From positions 62,001 through 126,000 of the forward strand of contig UBYX01000020.1 of the NCBI GenBank assembly GCA_900469955.1: DNA of 64,000 bases, written 5' to 3'. The notes under the pieces were generated by a model, which was given only the letters and a program-made list of their open reading frames with translations, did not search any database and was not told where the DNA came from. Below, piece by piece: positions 19,615-29,558 of this stretch. Every line of letters begins with the position of its first letter. Position 1 is the first letter of the stretch. This DNA is from Hyphomicrobiales bacterium (lineage in GTDB: Bacteria; Pseudomonadota; Alphaproteobacteria; Rhizobiales; Rhizobiaceae). Position numbers and translations under genes: made by a program.

Positions 19615-22600
19615 TTGAAATTCCCGCGTTCCTCCGCTTCTCAAGCTTTGCGCCTTTTTCGGCATCCGAAGGCTCCCGCCGCAATCGCACTCGTTATCGC
19701 ACTGATGGTGATCGCGATCGCAGTGATCATAGACGGACGCCATACTGAAAGCTATCGCAGCGAGCTGCGGGGGACGACGGAAAGGACAGCGGGACTGCTG
19801 GCGCAGCGTTTTGCATCCCAGGCCGAAACGGACATCCTGGCTGCCGATCATTTGGTCCATGTCCTGCGAGAGGATGCGGACGGCTCAGTCGAAAGGTTCC
19901 AGCACTACGTCAACAACGCCTTCAAGAACGGGCGACACTTTTTTGCCGTCGCGGTCGCGCCCAATTTCGAACTGAGCCAGGTCATTACCCGCGACGGGAT
20001 CGTCAGCGACACATCGGGCCGGATCGGCAATGTCGACCTCGCGCGCCTTGCAAGCGGTCTGAAGTCGGTCGACGGCCGCGGCCGTCTGTCTTTCCTCAGC
20101 GGAACGCAGGAAGACCACCTGACGCTGGTCATGCCCGTGCCAAAGACCGAAGAAGGAGGAGGACTGTGGGGTGCAATTGCCATCCTCATAGAGGAGAGAG
20201 GCTTCATCGAAGCCTCCGGCGTGACCTTTTCGCCAAATCCGATCGCGCAGACGAACCTCATCAATCTTGATTGGCTGAATATTGTCCTTCGCGACGCTGA
20301 CCGGCCCGAATATTTTGCGTTCTACGGGGACGACTCCATCGAAGATCAGTCGCCGATGAAATGGGCCGTCCCGCTCAAGGGCGCCAACTGGACCATGCTT
20401 GCCGCGCCCCATTCCGGCTGGAACATAACACCGCCGAACCAGTCACGCTTCCGCCTGGGAATAGCGCTGGCGGTAGGCATGGTCATCGTCCCGATATTCG
20501 TCGCCGCATCGCTCATCTCGGAACGCAATCGCCACATCGCGATATTGAAGGCGCGCGAACTCAACCTCATGGAGCTGTCGCAGCGCTTCCACCTTGCCAT
20601 GGAAGCCTCCAATATCGGCATATGGGAGGTGGCCGGCGAAAGCCACGAACTCTTCTGGGACGATCGCGCAGCCCAATTGCACGGTCAGGCCGCCGCGGGG
20701 AAAGGCACTCGCCTCAACGACTGGCTGAGTTCTGTCCATAAGGACGACCGGGCAGCCGCCGAAAAACATTTCTTCAACTGCACCTTCAGCAACAGCCCCT
20801 GCAACGAGACCTACCGTGTCGAACTTCCGGACGGTACGGTCCGCTACCTGCGGTCAGCGGGTGCCAACTATCGCAACGCCGACGGCACCCATAGAACGAC
20901 CGGCATCGTCTGGGACGTCACCGCCGATACGGTGATGACCCAGACGCTGCGGAGCGCCAAGGAAAACACCGACATCAAGAATGCGGAACTCGAACTCGCG
21001 CTCGACGAGCTTTCAAACCGCGAGCAGGAACTTGAAGAGCTCTCCACCCGGTTCGACCTTGCCCTCGCCTCCTACAATTGCGGAATATGGGAGTCCGACC
21101 CGGTCACCCATACGGAGATCTGGGATGCCCGCATGTGCCAGTTGCACGGCATTCCCTACACCGACGGCATCGTCTACGGCGACGAATGGATCAACCTCCT
21201 CCACCCGGACGATCGCGAACTGGCAAAAAAGGGGTCGCATCACTTCAACCAGGATTTTCAGCCGGAGCCGCTCGTGGCCCGGGTTCTGCAGCAGGACGGA
21301 TCGGTTCGATATATCCGCTCCATCGGGAAGTTGCATGTGACCCGCGACGGAGCGAAGAAGATGGTCGGCATCGCCTTCGACGTCACACAGGATGCGATCC
21401 TCACCCAGCAGCTCAAGGCCGCCAAGGATGAAGCCGACGCCAAGAACGCGGAACTCGAGCTTGCCAAGAGCCGTATCGAACACAATTCGCTGCACGATCC
21501 GCTGACGCTGCTCGCCAACCGCCGCAAGCTCGACGTGGAACTGGACAGGCTCTCCCGTTCAAGCCAGGTCGACCGGCAGAAGTTCTCACTCCTGCACCTC
21601 GATCTCGACCGCTTCAAGCAGATCAACGATACGCTTGGCCATGCGGCAGGGGACGCCATGCTGGTGCATGCCTCACGGGTTCTGTCGCGCAATGTCCGGG
21701 GCACGGATGTCGTCGCCCGCATCGGCGGCGACGAGTTCGTCATCCTGGCGGTCGACAATGCCAGTGCCGAGGAGATGGCACAGCTCGCCCAGCGGATCAT
21801 CGTGGAATTCCACCAGCCAATCGATTTCGAGGGCTTTTCGTGCCGTTGCGGCGTTTCAATCGGCATCGCCCAGGCAAGCGGCATGAATGTCGACGCCCGC
21901 CGCACTCTCGTCAACGCAGACCTCGCGCTTTATCGGGCGAAGGGTCTCGGCCGCAACCGATACGAATTCTTCACTCAGAACCTGCAGGCAGAAATCGTCA
22001 ACCACAAGCGCACGGCCGACGAGGTGCTTGCCGGTATCGACAACGACGAATTCACAAGCTGGTATCAGCCGCAGTTCGACGCGCGAACCAACGAGCTTGT
22101 CGGCGTCGAGGCGCTGATCCGCTGGAACCATCCGCATCACGGGATTCTCGCTCCGGACAAATTCCTGAAGATCGCCGAGGATCTGAACGTTTCGGCGACC
22201 CTCGACCAGATCGTGCTCGAAACTGCCATGAGGGACAAGCTGCGCTGGATCGCCCGCGGCATCAAGATTCCCAAGGTTTCGGTGAACGTTTCTTCCAAGC
22301 GCCTGCATGACGAGCGGTTGATCGACAGATTGAAGCCCTTGGAAATTATTCCCGGCGAGATTTCCTTCGAACTCGTGGAATCGATCTTCCTCGACGAAAG
22401 CGATGACGCCGCCACCGAAAACCTCCAGCGCATCAAGGAACTCGGGATCGATATCGAAATCGACGATTTCGGAACCGGTCATACGTCCATCGTCAGCCTT
22501 CTGAAGCTCAAGCCGAAGCGTCTGAAGATCGACCGCCAACTCGTCATGCCTATCCTCGATTCGCCACAGGAGCGCGCCCTCGTCCGCTCGATCATCGACA

Positions 22601-22776
22601 TCGCCCGGTCGCTCGGGGTCGAGACCGTGGCCGAAGGCGTTGAGACGATGCAGCATGCGGCGCTGTTGCGAGAATTGGGTTGCGATCTCCTGCAGGGTTA
22701 CGCCTTCTCGCGACCGCTCTCCTTCAACGATTTTACCCAGGCAGCACTCGCGAACTGGCTGAAAGCGGCAGCCTAG
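19615..22776 (+). CDS. CHASE-like/PAS/GGDEF/EAL cyclic-di-GMP signalling protein
   Basis: A 1053-residue membrane protein with both diguanylate cyclase and phosphodiesterase modules. A first membrane helix (about 22-43) is followed by a periplasmic CHASE-like sensor (about 44-280) and a second helix (about 283-302). Two PAS folds come next (about 330-440 and 470-600), linked by helical NAELELA segments. The GGDEF motif is intact (GGDEF 704-708) with FKQINDTLGHAAGDAML before it. The EAL motif is intact (832-834, GVEALIRW) and the DDFGTGHTS loop is at 950 onwards, so both activities are possible. The start appears to be TTG at 19615 after AAGG. It stands alone, so its input signal is unknown. 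Confidence 0.93.
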   Translation: MKFPRSSASQALRLFRHPKAPAAIALVIALMVIAIAVIIDGRHTESYRSELRGTTERTAGLLAQRFASQAETDILAADHLVHVLREDADGSVERFQHYVNNAFKNGRHFFAVAVAPNFELSQVITRDGIVSDTSGRIGNVDLARLASGLKSVDGRGRLSFLSGTQEDHLTLVMPVPKTEEGGGLWGAIAILIEERGFIEASGVTFSPNPIAQTNLINLDWLNIVLRDADRPEYFAFYGDDSIEDQSPMKWAVPLKGANWTMLAAPHSGWNITPPNQSRFRLGIALAVGMVIVPIFVAASLISERNRHIAILKARELNLMELSQRFHLAMEASNIGIWEVAGESHELFWDDRAAQLHGQAAAGKGTRLNDWLSSVHKDDRAAAEKHFFNCTFSNSPCNETYRVELPDGTVRYLRSAGANYRNADGTHRTTGIVWDVTADTVMTQTLRSAKENTDIKNAELELALDELSNREQELEELSTRFDLALASYNCGIWESDPVTHTEIWDARMCQLHGIPYTDGIVYGDEWINLLHPDDRELAKKGSHHFNQDFQPEPLVARVLQQDGSVRYIRSIGKLHVTRDGAKKMVGIAFDVTQDAILTQQLKAAKDEADAKNAELELAKSRIEHNSLHDPLTLLANRRKLDVELDRLSRSSQVDRQKFSLLHLDLDRFKQINDTLGHAAGDAMLVHASRVLSRNVRGTDVVARIGGDEFVILAVDNASAEEMAQLAQRIIVEFHQPIDFEGFSCRCGVSIGIAQASGMNVDARRTLVNADLALYRAKGLGRNRYEFFTQNLQAEIVNHKRTADEVLAGIDNDEFTSWYQPQFDARTNELVGVEALIRWNHPHHGILAPDKFLKIAEDLNVSATLDQIVLETAMRDKLRWIARGIKIPKVSVNVSSKRLHDERLIDRLKPLEIIPGEISFELVESIFLDESDDAATENLQRIKELGIDIEIDDFGTGHTSIVSLLKLKPKRLKIDRQLVMPILDSPQERALVRSIIDIARSLGVETVAEGVETMQHAALLRELGCDLLQGYAFSRPLSFNDFTQAALANWLKAAA

Positions 22777-22821
22777 AGATCAACGTTCGCCCGGGCGGCC
22801 CAACCGTTCAAACAAGAAAGG

Positions 22822-22850
22822 CTTGTCGCCCGACGCCCTTTTTCATATGA
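22822..22850 (+). promoter_or_regulatory. Candidate sigma70 promoter of aroC-ribB
   Basis: CTTGTC (22822-22827), a 17-bp spacer and ATATGA (22845-22850) fit the rhizobial housekeeping pattern (CTTGAC-N17-CTATAT) reasonably well. It would give a leader of about 50 nt before the aroC ATG at 22908. Confidence 0.5.
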
Positions 22851-22907
22851 CAACCGCGTCAGCAGTCGGCGGGAGGCCAGTTCCGCCACAAACGGTTCCG
22901 CATCGCC

Positions 22908-24005
22908 ATGTCGCACAATACGTTCGGTCACCTCTTCCGCGTCACCACCTGGGGCGAAAGCCATGGCCCGTCGCTCGGCTGCGTCGTGGATGGCTGCCCG
23001 CCCGGTCTCCGTTTCACCAATGCCGAAATCCAGGCCTGGATGGACAAGCGCAAGCCCGGCCAATCCCGTTTCGTCACGCAGCGACGCGAAGATGACATCG
23101 TCAAAGTGCTTTCGGGTGTGATGATGGATGCCGACGGCGAGACCATGATCTCGACCGGTACGCCAATCTCCATGCTGATCGAGAACACCGATCAGCGCTC
23201 CAAGGATTATGGCGAGATCGCCCAGCGTTACCGCCCAGGGCATGCGGACTTTACCTACGACGTCAAATACGGCATCCGCGACTATCGCGGCGGCGGCCGC
23301 TCCTCCGCCCGCGAAACCGCCGCACGCGTCGCCGCCGGCGCGCTTGCGCGCAAGGTCGTGCCGGGCGCCAGCGTCCGCGCGGCGCTCATCCAGATCGGCA
23401 AGCACAAGATCAATCGCGCCAACTGGGATTGGGAACAAGTCGACCGCAATCCCTTCTTTTCGCCGGACCCGGAGATCGTACCCGTCTGGGAAGAATATCT
23501 CGATGCGGTTCGCAAGGCCGGATCCTCGATCGGCGCTGTCGTCGAGGTGGTCGCCGAAGGCGTACCGGCGGGTCTCGGGGCTCCGATTTACGGTAAGCTC
23601 GACCAGGACATTGCGAGCTACCTGATGTCCATCAACGCCGTGAAGGGCGTCGAAATCGGCGAAGGTTTCGCCTCCGCGGAGCTTTCGGGCGAAGAAAACG
23701 CCGATGAAATGCGCATGGGCAACGACGGCAAACCGATCTTCCTCTCCAACCATGCAGGCGGCATCCTCGGCGGAATCTCGACCGGGCAGCCGCTGGTCGC
23801 CCGGTTTGCGATCAAGCCGACCTCGTCGATCCTCACCGAAAGGCAGTCGATCGATGCGGCCGGCAACAATGTCGAAGTGCGCACCAAGGGCCGGCACGAT
23901 CCCTGTGTCGGCATCCGTGCCGTGCCGATCGGCGAAGCCATGGTTGCCTGCGCCATTGCCGACCATTACCTTCGTCATCGGGCCCAGACCGGGCAGACCC
24001 TTTAG
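22908..24005 (+). CDS. aroC: Chorismate synthase
   Basis: FMN-dependent final enzyme of the shikimate pathway, converting EPSP to chorismate. The 365 residues match the family. The N-terminal signature is [20 protein letters not shown], followed by the FMN-site segment [20 protein letters not shown] and [20 protein letters not shown]. The FAIKPTSSI and [18 protein letters not shown] segments complete the active site. ATG at 22908 has only a weak Shine-Dalgarno but aligns exactly with family N-termini ([17 protein letters not shown]). ribB follows after 11 bp. Confidence 0.98.
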   Translation: MSHNTFGHLFRVTTWGESHGPSLGCVVDGCPPGLRFTNAEIQAWMDKRKPGQSRFVTQRREDDIVKVLSGVMMDADGETMISTGTPISMLIENTDQRSKDYGEIAQRYRPGHADFTYDVKYGIRDYRGGGRSSARETAARVAAGALARKVVPGASVRAALIQIGKHKINRANWDWEQVDRNPFFSPDPEIVPVWEEYLDAVRKAGSSIGAVVEVVAEGVPAGLGAPIYGKLDQDIASYLMSINAVKGVEIGEGFASAELSGEENADEMRMGNDGKPIFLSNHAGGILGGISTGQPLVARFAIKPTSSILTERQSIDAAGNNVEVRTKGRHDPCVGIRAVPIGEAMVACAIADHYLRHRAQTGQTL

Positions 24006-24016
24006 GAAAACCGTCC

Positions 24017-25117
24017 ATGACCTATGACCAGAAGCGTGTTGTCGATGCCATCCGGGCCTTCGAAGCCGGCGAAATCATTGTGGTTACGGATGATGACGAT
24101 CGCGAGAACGAGGGAGACCTGATTGTCGCCGCGGTACATTGTACGCCGGACAAGATGGCCTTCATCGTGCGTCACACATCCGGCATCGTCTGCGCGCCCA
24201 TGCCCCGCGAGGAAGCCAAGCGCTTGAACCTTAATGCCATGGTGGCCGAAAACGACAGCGCCCATACGACGGCGTTTACCGTCACCGTCGATTTCAAGCA
24301 CGGCACGACCACCGGCATTTCCGCCGACGACAGGACGCTTACCGTTCGCAACCTCGCTAACCCCAATGCCGGCCCTTCGGATTTCGTGCGGCCTGGCCAT
24401 ATCTTCCCCCTCATCGCGCGCGAAGGCGGCGTGCTGATGCGTTCGGGCCATACGGAAGCGGCTGTCGATCTCTGCCGGCTCGCGGGCCTGCCGCCGATCG
24501 GCGTGATTTCGGAGCTCGTCAACGACGACGGGACCGTGATGCGGGGCCAGCAGGTCGCCGACTTTGCGGTGAAGAACAGCATCAAGCAGGTCTCGGTGGC
24601 AGATCTGATCGCCTACCGCCAGCGCAAGGAAACGCTGATCGAACTGCAGTCCGAGTTCCAGATCGAAACGCCGCACGGCAAGGCGAAGGCGCACGCCTAC
24701 TCGCTTCCCTGGGATCCGATGCAGCATGTCGCCATCATCTTCGGCGACATTCGCGATGGCGTGGAAATTCCGGTCCGCCTGCATCTCGAAAATGTGGCCA
24801 GCGACGTGTTCGGCGCCCGCCGACCGCTCGAAACCTACATGGCGAAAATCGCCGAAGAAGGCCGCGGCGTCATCATCTATCTCCGGGAAGGCTCGGTCGG
24901 CGTCGGCCAGACGGACCACGGCCGCAAGCTCCGGCAGGACCAGGAGGCCCACGCGGAAGCTCAGGCGCGTGAAAGCGAATGGCTGGAGATCGGCCTCGGG
25001 GCGCAGATCCTCAAGGATCTGGGCGTCACCTCGATCAAGCTTCTGACCCGAAGCGAGCGCCACTACGTCGGCCTCGAGGGCTTCGGAATCCAGATCGCCG
25101 AAACCATTATCTGCTGA
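24017..25117 (+). CDS. ribB: 3,4-dihydroxy-2-butanone 4-phosphate synthase with degenerate GTP cyclohydrolase II domain (RibBX)
   Basis: The N-terminal half (1-210) is a complete RibB that makes the four-carbon riboflavin precursor from ribulose 5-phosphate: VVTDDDDRENEGDL, GIVCAPM, FTVTVDFKHGTTTGISADDR and REGGVLMRSGHTEAAVDL are all present. The C-terminal half (about 215-366) has the GTP cyclohydrolase II fold but lacks its zinc site. The usual C-x10-C-x-C segment is VRLHLENVASDVFGARRPLE here, with no cysteine. The EGRGIG loop is also altered to EGSVGVG. So the second domain is probably not a cyclohydrolase. Such fusions are known as RibBX. It is 11 bp after aroC. Confidence 0.93.
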   Translation: MTYDQKRVVDAIRAFEAGEIIVVTDDDDRENEGDLIVAAVHCTPDKMAFIVRHTSGIVCAPMPREEAKRLNLNAMVAENDSAHTTAFTVTVDFKHGTTTGISADDRTLTVRNLANPNAGPSDFVRPGHIFPLIAREGGVLMRSGHTEAAVDLCRLAGLPPIGVISELVNDDGTVMRGQQVADFAVKNSIKQVSVADLIAYRQRKETLIELQSEFQIETPHGKAKAHAYSLPWDPMQHVAIIFGDIRDGVEIPVRLHLENVASDVFGARRPLETYMAKIAEEGRGVIIYLREGSVGVGQTDHGRKLRQDQEAHAEAQARESEWLEIGLGAQILKDLGVTSIKLLTRSERHYVGLEGFGIQIAETIIC

Positions 25118-25128
25118 GCGGAAAGCCG

Positions 25129-26130
25129 TTATCGTCCCGCGGCCAAGAGCGCCTCGATGAAACGGTGAGCGTTCAGCGCATCCTCACCCGTGACGCGCAG
25201 GCTCGCCGCGTTGCCGATCGCGTCGCAGAAGTTTTCGATCAGCGCTCGGTGCAATTCGTGCCCGAAGGCCATCGGATCGGCACCTGCACCGCTACCTGAA
25301 TTGTCTCCGCCGGCGCTAACCCGCGTGCCGTCCGTGAACGCAGCCTGAAGCGTGTCGCCCGAGAGGACCGCAGTTCCCCTGGTGCCGATCAATTCGATCC
25401 GGTCCGGCAAGCCGGGATAGGCGCAGGTCGTGGCGTTCAGGGTTCCGATCGCCCCGCCATCAAACGAGAAGGCCGCCGTTACCAGATCTTCGGTTTCCAT
25501 GGAATGAATGGGACTGGTCCGGACAAAGGACGCGACCTCCCGGGGAAGACCGGCAAAGCTCAACAGCAAGTCGATGGTGTGAATGCCCTGCGTCAGCAGG
25601 ACGCCGCCGCCATCCCGCGCCCGCGTACCCCGCCCCTCCACGTCGTAATAGCTTTGGGGGCGCCAGTTGCGGATCGCGGCAGACGCTTCGACTAGACTTC
25701 CGAGCCGGCCGGTCTTGACGATCTCGTCGAGCGCCAGCACCGCCGCGCGAAACCGGTTTTGCAGCACAACGCCGAACAGGACGCCGGCCTGCTTGGCAAT
25801 GCGGACGATCGTCTCGGATCTTTCGAGCGTGATGTCGAGCGGCTTTTCAAGAAGGATATGCTTTCTTGCGGCGGCGGCACGCCGGGCGAGTTCGAGATGA
25901 GTGTTCGGAGGCGTCAGGATCAGCACCGCCTCGATTGCCGCATCGTCGAAAATGGCATCGAGATCACCGGAGGTGGGGATGGGGTACTGTGCAGCAAAAG
26001 CTTCCCGCCTTGCCGCGGTCGGGCTGTAGGCCGCCACGCACTCGATCCTCTCGGAGAGGTCGAGCAGGCTGCGGGCATGATGGCCTGCTGCCATGCCGAG
26101 CCCAATCATGGCCACTTTCAGCTTTGTCAT
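25129..26130 (-). CDS. Gfo/Idh/MocA family NAD(P)-dependent oxidoreductase
   Basis: A 333-residue sugar or inositol dehydrogenase-like enzyme. The N-terminal Rossmann fold starts with KVAMIGLGMAAGHHARSL. The family motif EKPL is present (HILLEKPLDI), and the catalytic-loop GGGVLLTQGIHTIDLLLSF follows, where the GIH..D segment holds the putative catalytic His and Asp. The substrate cannot be named. GGGGAGGC precedes the ATG. It is convergent with ribB and divergent from glgE with 162 bp between, so a link to the sugar operon is possible but unproven. Confidence 0.9.
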   Translation of the reverse strand: MTKLKVAMIGLGMAAGHHARSLLDLSERIECVAAYSPTAARREAFAAQYPIPTSGDLDAIFDDAAIEAVLILTPPNTHLELARRAAAARKHILLEKPLDITLERSETIVRIAKQAGVLFGVVLQNRFRAAVLALDEIVKTGRLGSLVEASAAIRNWRPQSYYDVEGRGTRARDGGGVLLTQGIHTIDLLLSFAGLPREVASFVRTSPIHSMETEDLVTAAFSFDGGAIGTLNATTCAYPGLPDRIELIGTRGTAVLSGDTLQAAFTDGTRVSAGGDNSGSGAGADPMAFGHELHRALIENFCDAIGNAASLRVTGEDALNAHRFIEALLAAGR

Positions 26131-26209
26131 CCGTGCCTCCCCAAGCGCTTCCTCCGAACCTGTTTATCGAGACAGACCACTTTTGCGAAGCGGGAACATC
26201 GCGCGCAAC

Positions 26210-26225
26210 TTGGCGATATTGCCAA
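26210..26225. promoter_or_regulatory. Candidate operator upstream of glgE
   Basis: TTGGC-GATATT-GCCAA is an inverted repeat with 5-bp arms, 68 bp upstream of the glgE ATG in the divergent gap. The size and symmetry would suit a LacI-type or similar repressor. No regulator gene is nearby. Confidence 0.25.
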
Positions 26226-26292
26226 TTTTAGCGGAACAAGCCGGCCCGCCTTGCAGTTACACCGCAAACCTTTCACGGCGAGGGCCCCACCG

Positions 26293-29200
26293 ATGAATAC
26301 GCGTCCGCAATTCGTATCGCGAATCTCGCTCTCACAATTGCCGCCGCAGATCTACTACGTCCATCCATTGATGCTTAAGGGGCTCGACGCGTGGCGCGAA
26401 GTCTTTGCCCATGCGCGAGATCTAGGCTTCGACACGGTACTGACGGCACCTCTCTTCGAACGAGGGACCAACGCAAGTGTCTTCGTGACGAAGGATTTCG
26501 ATCGGCTGGATCCGCATTTGGGACTCGGACAATCGCCTGAAGACGGCTTCAAGGCCCTGGTTGCCGCAGCACGCCAAAACAACATCAGGCTCATGTTCGA
26601 TATCGTGGTCGACCGCGTGGCTGTCGATACCGAGGAGGCAAGGCCGACCATTGCCGACCCGCGCGTGGCGCCGCAGGAAAGCTGCAGCCGCCGCATCGAT
26701 TTCCTGAGCGAAGCGCGCCATGTCGAAGACTGGCGCAGCCGCCTCGCATGGTTGGCGGGGCTCGGAATTGCCGGTTTCCGCTGCCTCGGCATTGGCCGTA
26801 TCGCGCCGGAAGCCTGGTATGATCTGATTTTCTCGACCCGCAAAGCCGCGCCGGAAACGACCTTCCTCGCATGGACACCAGGCAGCGCATTCGGGGACCG
26901 CAAGGCGTTGCAGGGAACCGGGTTCGACGGCAGCTTCTCCTCCTTCGCATGGTGGAACCTGGAAGAACGCTGGATCATGGACGAATACCAGGTCCAACGA
27001 GAACTCGGCTATCAGGTCACATTCCCGGAGGCTCCCTTCGGCAAGCGCATGGCGCACGGGACGGACAGCTGTGAAGTGCTCCAGCGCAAGGCCATCCGGG
27101 CGCTGAAGCTGGCATCGACCTTCGCCAGCGGCCTGATGATCCCCATGGGTTTCGAATATGGCGCGGCGGTTCCCCTGGATCCCCTGCACGGGGACGGGCT
27201 TGGCCTGCGGGGACTGCGGGAACGCGGATCCTTCGATCTCTCGGGCGATATCCGCGCGACCAACGCAAGCACCAACAAGACAGCCGCCGGTTTTGCCCGC
27301 CAGCCGCTCAGGCTCATTTCCGCCAGCCAGGCGCCCGCCGTTGCGCTTCTTCAGACCGACAGCGAGGACCCGCGTACCTCCGAGAGGATCAGGGTCGTGG
27401 TGCTGAACCGGGATCTGCGCCGAATGGCCAACGCGCCCTACAACGTGTTGCGCGAGGCCGCCGCCCCCTTTCTGCCGCTGACGTCCCGTGAGGACGAGAA
27501 CGAAATCTTCGCCCCTCAGCTCAAACTGAAGCCTGGAGAGTTGCGCGTCTTCGAAGGACGGGCGTCGATACCCATTATCGATGCGGTCCCCGTGCCGGAG
27601 ATCAACACGGCAGCCGCATCTCCAAGGCTTGCCATCGAGAAGATCACTCCCTCCGTCGACGACGGCCGCTTCGTGGTGAAGCGGGTGGTCGGCGAAACGG
27701 TGAAGGTGGAAGCCGATATTTTCGGCGACGGGCATGATCCGCTTTCGGCGGCGCTGCTCTGGCGCGCCGCGGACGATACGGCATGGCAGCAGACGCCCAT
27801 GCAGCTGATACTCAACGATCGCTGGCAGGCGGAATTCCCCTTAAAGCGCGTTGGGCGGCACGAATTTGCCATCGAGGGCTGGCGCAATCCCTTCGCCATC
27901 TTCCGCTACGAGTTCACCAAGAAACATGAGGCGCGGCTGGATCTTCGGCTGGAAATCCAGGAAGGGATCAATCTCGTCCTAGATGCGCTCGACTATGCGG
28001 AGGGCAAGGTCAAATCCCGCCTGCAGACGCTTTTCGACGAGCTGACGGCAGCTCAGGATCAGCGGCGAACGGAAATCCTGCTGGCGCCGGAGACCGCCGA
28101 GCTGATGGCGGAGGCGGACCGCCGGCCCCATCGCGTCCGCTCGCAGGTGATCCCCGTCGATGCGGAACGGACCGCTGCCGCCTTTGCCAGCTGGTACCAG
28201 GTTTTCCCGCGCTCCCAGAGCGGCGATCCAAACCGGCACGGCACTTTCGACGATGTCATCCGCCGCCTTCCGGCAATCCGTGCCATGGGCTTCGACGTTC
28301 TCTATTTCCCACCGATCCACCCAATCGGAACGACTAACCGCAAGGGCAAGAACAACACGCTCAACGCAGGCCCAAACGATCCCGGCAGCCCCTATGCGAT
28401 CGGCTCGGACGCCGGCGGCCACGACGCCATCCATCCCGAACTCGGTACATTCGACGATTTCCAGCGCCTGGTGGAAGCCGCCGAGGGAGAGGGTCTGGAG
28501 ATCGCACTCGATCTGGCTATCCAGTGTTCGCCCGATCATCCCTGGCTGAAGCAGCATCCGGGTTGGTTCGACTGGCGGCCGGACGGGACGATCCGATATG
28601 CCGAAAACCCGCCGAAGAAATACGAAGACATCGTCAATGTCGATTTCTACGCCAGCAATGCGATCCCCTCTCTATGGGTGGAGTTGCGCGATGTGGTGCA
28701 GAAGTGGGTCGACCACGGCGTCAAACTTTTCCGGGTCGACAATCCCCACACGAAACCCTTCCCGTTCTGGGAGTGGCTGATCGCCGATATCCGCTCGCGG
28801 CATCCGGAGGTGGTTTTCCTCTCGGAGGCCTTCACCAAGCCGAAGGTCATGTACCGGCTGGCTAAAATCGGCTTCTCGCAGTCCTATACGTACTTCACGT
28901 GGCGGAACGCCAAATGGGAGCTCGAGCAGTACATGCGCGAGATCACCACCGAAGAGCCGAAGGATTTCTTCCGGCCGCACTTCTTCGTCAACACGCACGA
29001 CATCAACCCGGATTTCCTGCAGAACGCGCCGCGCCCGGCCTATCTGATCCGGGCAGCCCTTGCCGCCACGCTTTCCGGTCTCTGGGGCGTCTATAACGGC
29101 TTCGAGCTTTGCGAGGGCCGGCCGGACGTCAAGCGCAAGGAATATGCAGATTCGGAAAAATACGAAATCCGCGCCTGGGACTACGACCGGCCTGGAAATA

Positions 29201-29547
29201 TCAAATCCGAAATCACCATGCTGAACAGGATCAGGAGCGAGAACCCGGCGCTCCATTCACATCTCGGCCTGCAGCTCCTCACGGCCTGGAACGACAACAT
29301 CATGTTCTATGAAAAGACGAGCCCCGGACGCGAGAATGCCCTGCTCATCGCCGTCAACCTCGATCCCCACAACGCTCAGGAGGCGGATATCGAAATTCCT
29401 CTCTGGTCATGGAACCTCCCGGACCATGGCGCACTTGATGTCGAAGACCTGATTACCGGCCAGAAATTCACGTTGACCGGAAAGGTCCAGCGCATCCGGC
29501 TCGATCCGCATCATGGCCTGCCATTTGCGATCTGGCGCGTGAGGTAA
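26293..29547 (+). CDS. glgE: Alpha-1,4-glucan:maltose-1-phosphate maltosyltransferase with N-terminal pseudo-amylase domain
   Basis: Transfers maltose from maltose 1-phosphate onto alpha-1,4-glucan chains. The C-terminal part (about 400-1084) is GlgE proper: the DUF3416-type N-domain (FVVKRVVGETVKVEADIFGD), then the GH13_3 barrel with YQVFPRSQSGD, nucleophile D816 (KLFRVDNPHTKP), acid E845 (VVFLSEAFTKPKVM) and D903 (FVNTHDINPD). The first ~350 residues are a second GH13-like barrel in which the nucleophile motif reads GIAGFRCLGIG (no Asp) and the acid position reads FLAWTPGS, so it is probably inactive. Start at 26293 follows GAGGG. treS follows after 11 bp. Confidence 0.94.
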   Translation: MNTRPQFVSRISLSQLPPQIYYVHPLMLKGLDAWREVFAHARDLGFDTVLTAPLFERGTNASVFVTKDFDRLDPHLGLGQSPEDGFKALVAAARQNNIRLMFDIVVDRVAVDTEEARPTIADPRVAPQESCSRRIDFLSEARHVEDWRSRLAWLAGLGIAGFRCLGIGRIAPEAWYDLIFSTRKAAPETTFLAWTPGSAFGDRKALQGTGFDGSFSSFAWWNLEERWIMDEYQVQRELGYQVTFPEAPFGKRMAHGTDSCEVLQRKAIRALKLASTFASGLMIPMGFEYGAAVPLDPLHGDGLGLRGLRERGSFDLSGDIRATNASTNKTAAGFARQPLRLISASQAPAVALLQTDSEDPRTSERIRVVVLNRDLRRMANAPYNVLREAAAPFLPLTSREDENEIFAPQLKLKPGELRVFEGRASIPIIDAVPVPEINTAAASPRLAIEKITPSVDDGRFVVKRVVGETVKVEADIFGDGHDPLSAALLWRAADDTAWQQTPMQLILNDRWQAEFPLKRVGRHEFAIEGWRNPFAIFRYEFTKKHEARLDLRLEIQEGINLVLDALDYAEGKVKSRLQTLFDELTAAQDQRRTEILLAPETAELMAEADRRPHRVRSQVIPVDAERTAAAFASWYQVFPRSQSGDPNRHGTFDDVIRRLPAIRAMGFDVLYFPPIHPIGTTNRKGKNNTLNAGPNDPGSPYAIGSDAGGHDAIHPELGTFDDFQRLVEAAEGEGLEIALDLAIQCSPDHPWLKQHPGWFDWRPDGTIRYAENPPKKYEDIVNVDFYASNAIPSLWVELRDVVQKWVDHGVKLFRVDNPHTKPFPFWEWLIADIRSRHPEVVFLSEAFTKPKVMYRLAKIGFSQSYTYFTWRNAKWELEQYMREITTEEPKDFFRPHFFVNTHDINPDFLQNAPRPAYLIRAALAATLSGLWGVYNGFELCEGRPDVKRKEYADSEKYEIRAWDYDRPGNIKSEITMLNRIRSENPALHSHLGLQLLTAWNDNIMFYEKTSPGRENALLIAVNLDPHNAQEADIEIPLWSWNLPDHGALDVEDLITGQKFTLTGKVQRIRLDPHHGLPFAIWRVR

Positions 29548-29558
29548 GGGAGGAAAAG

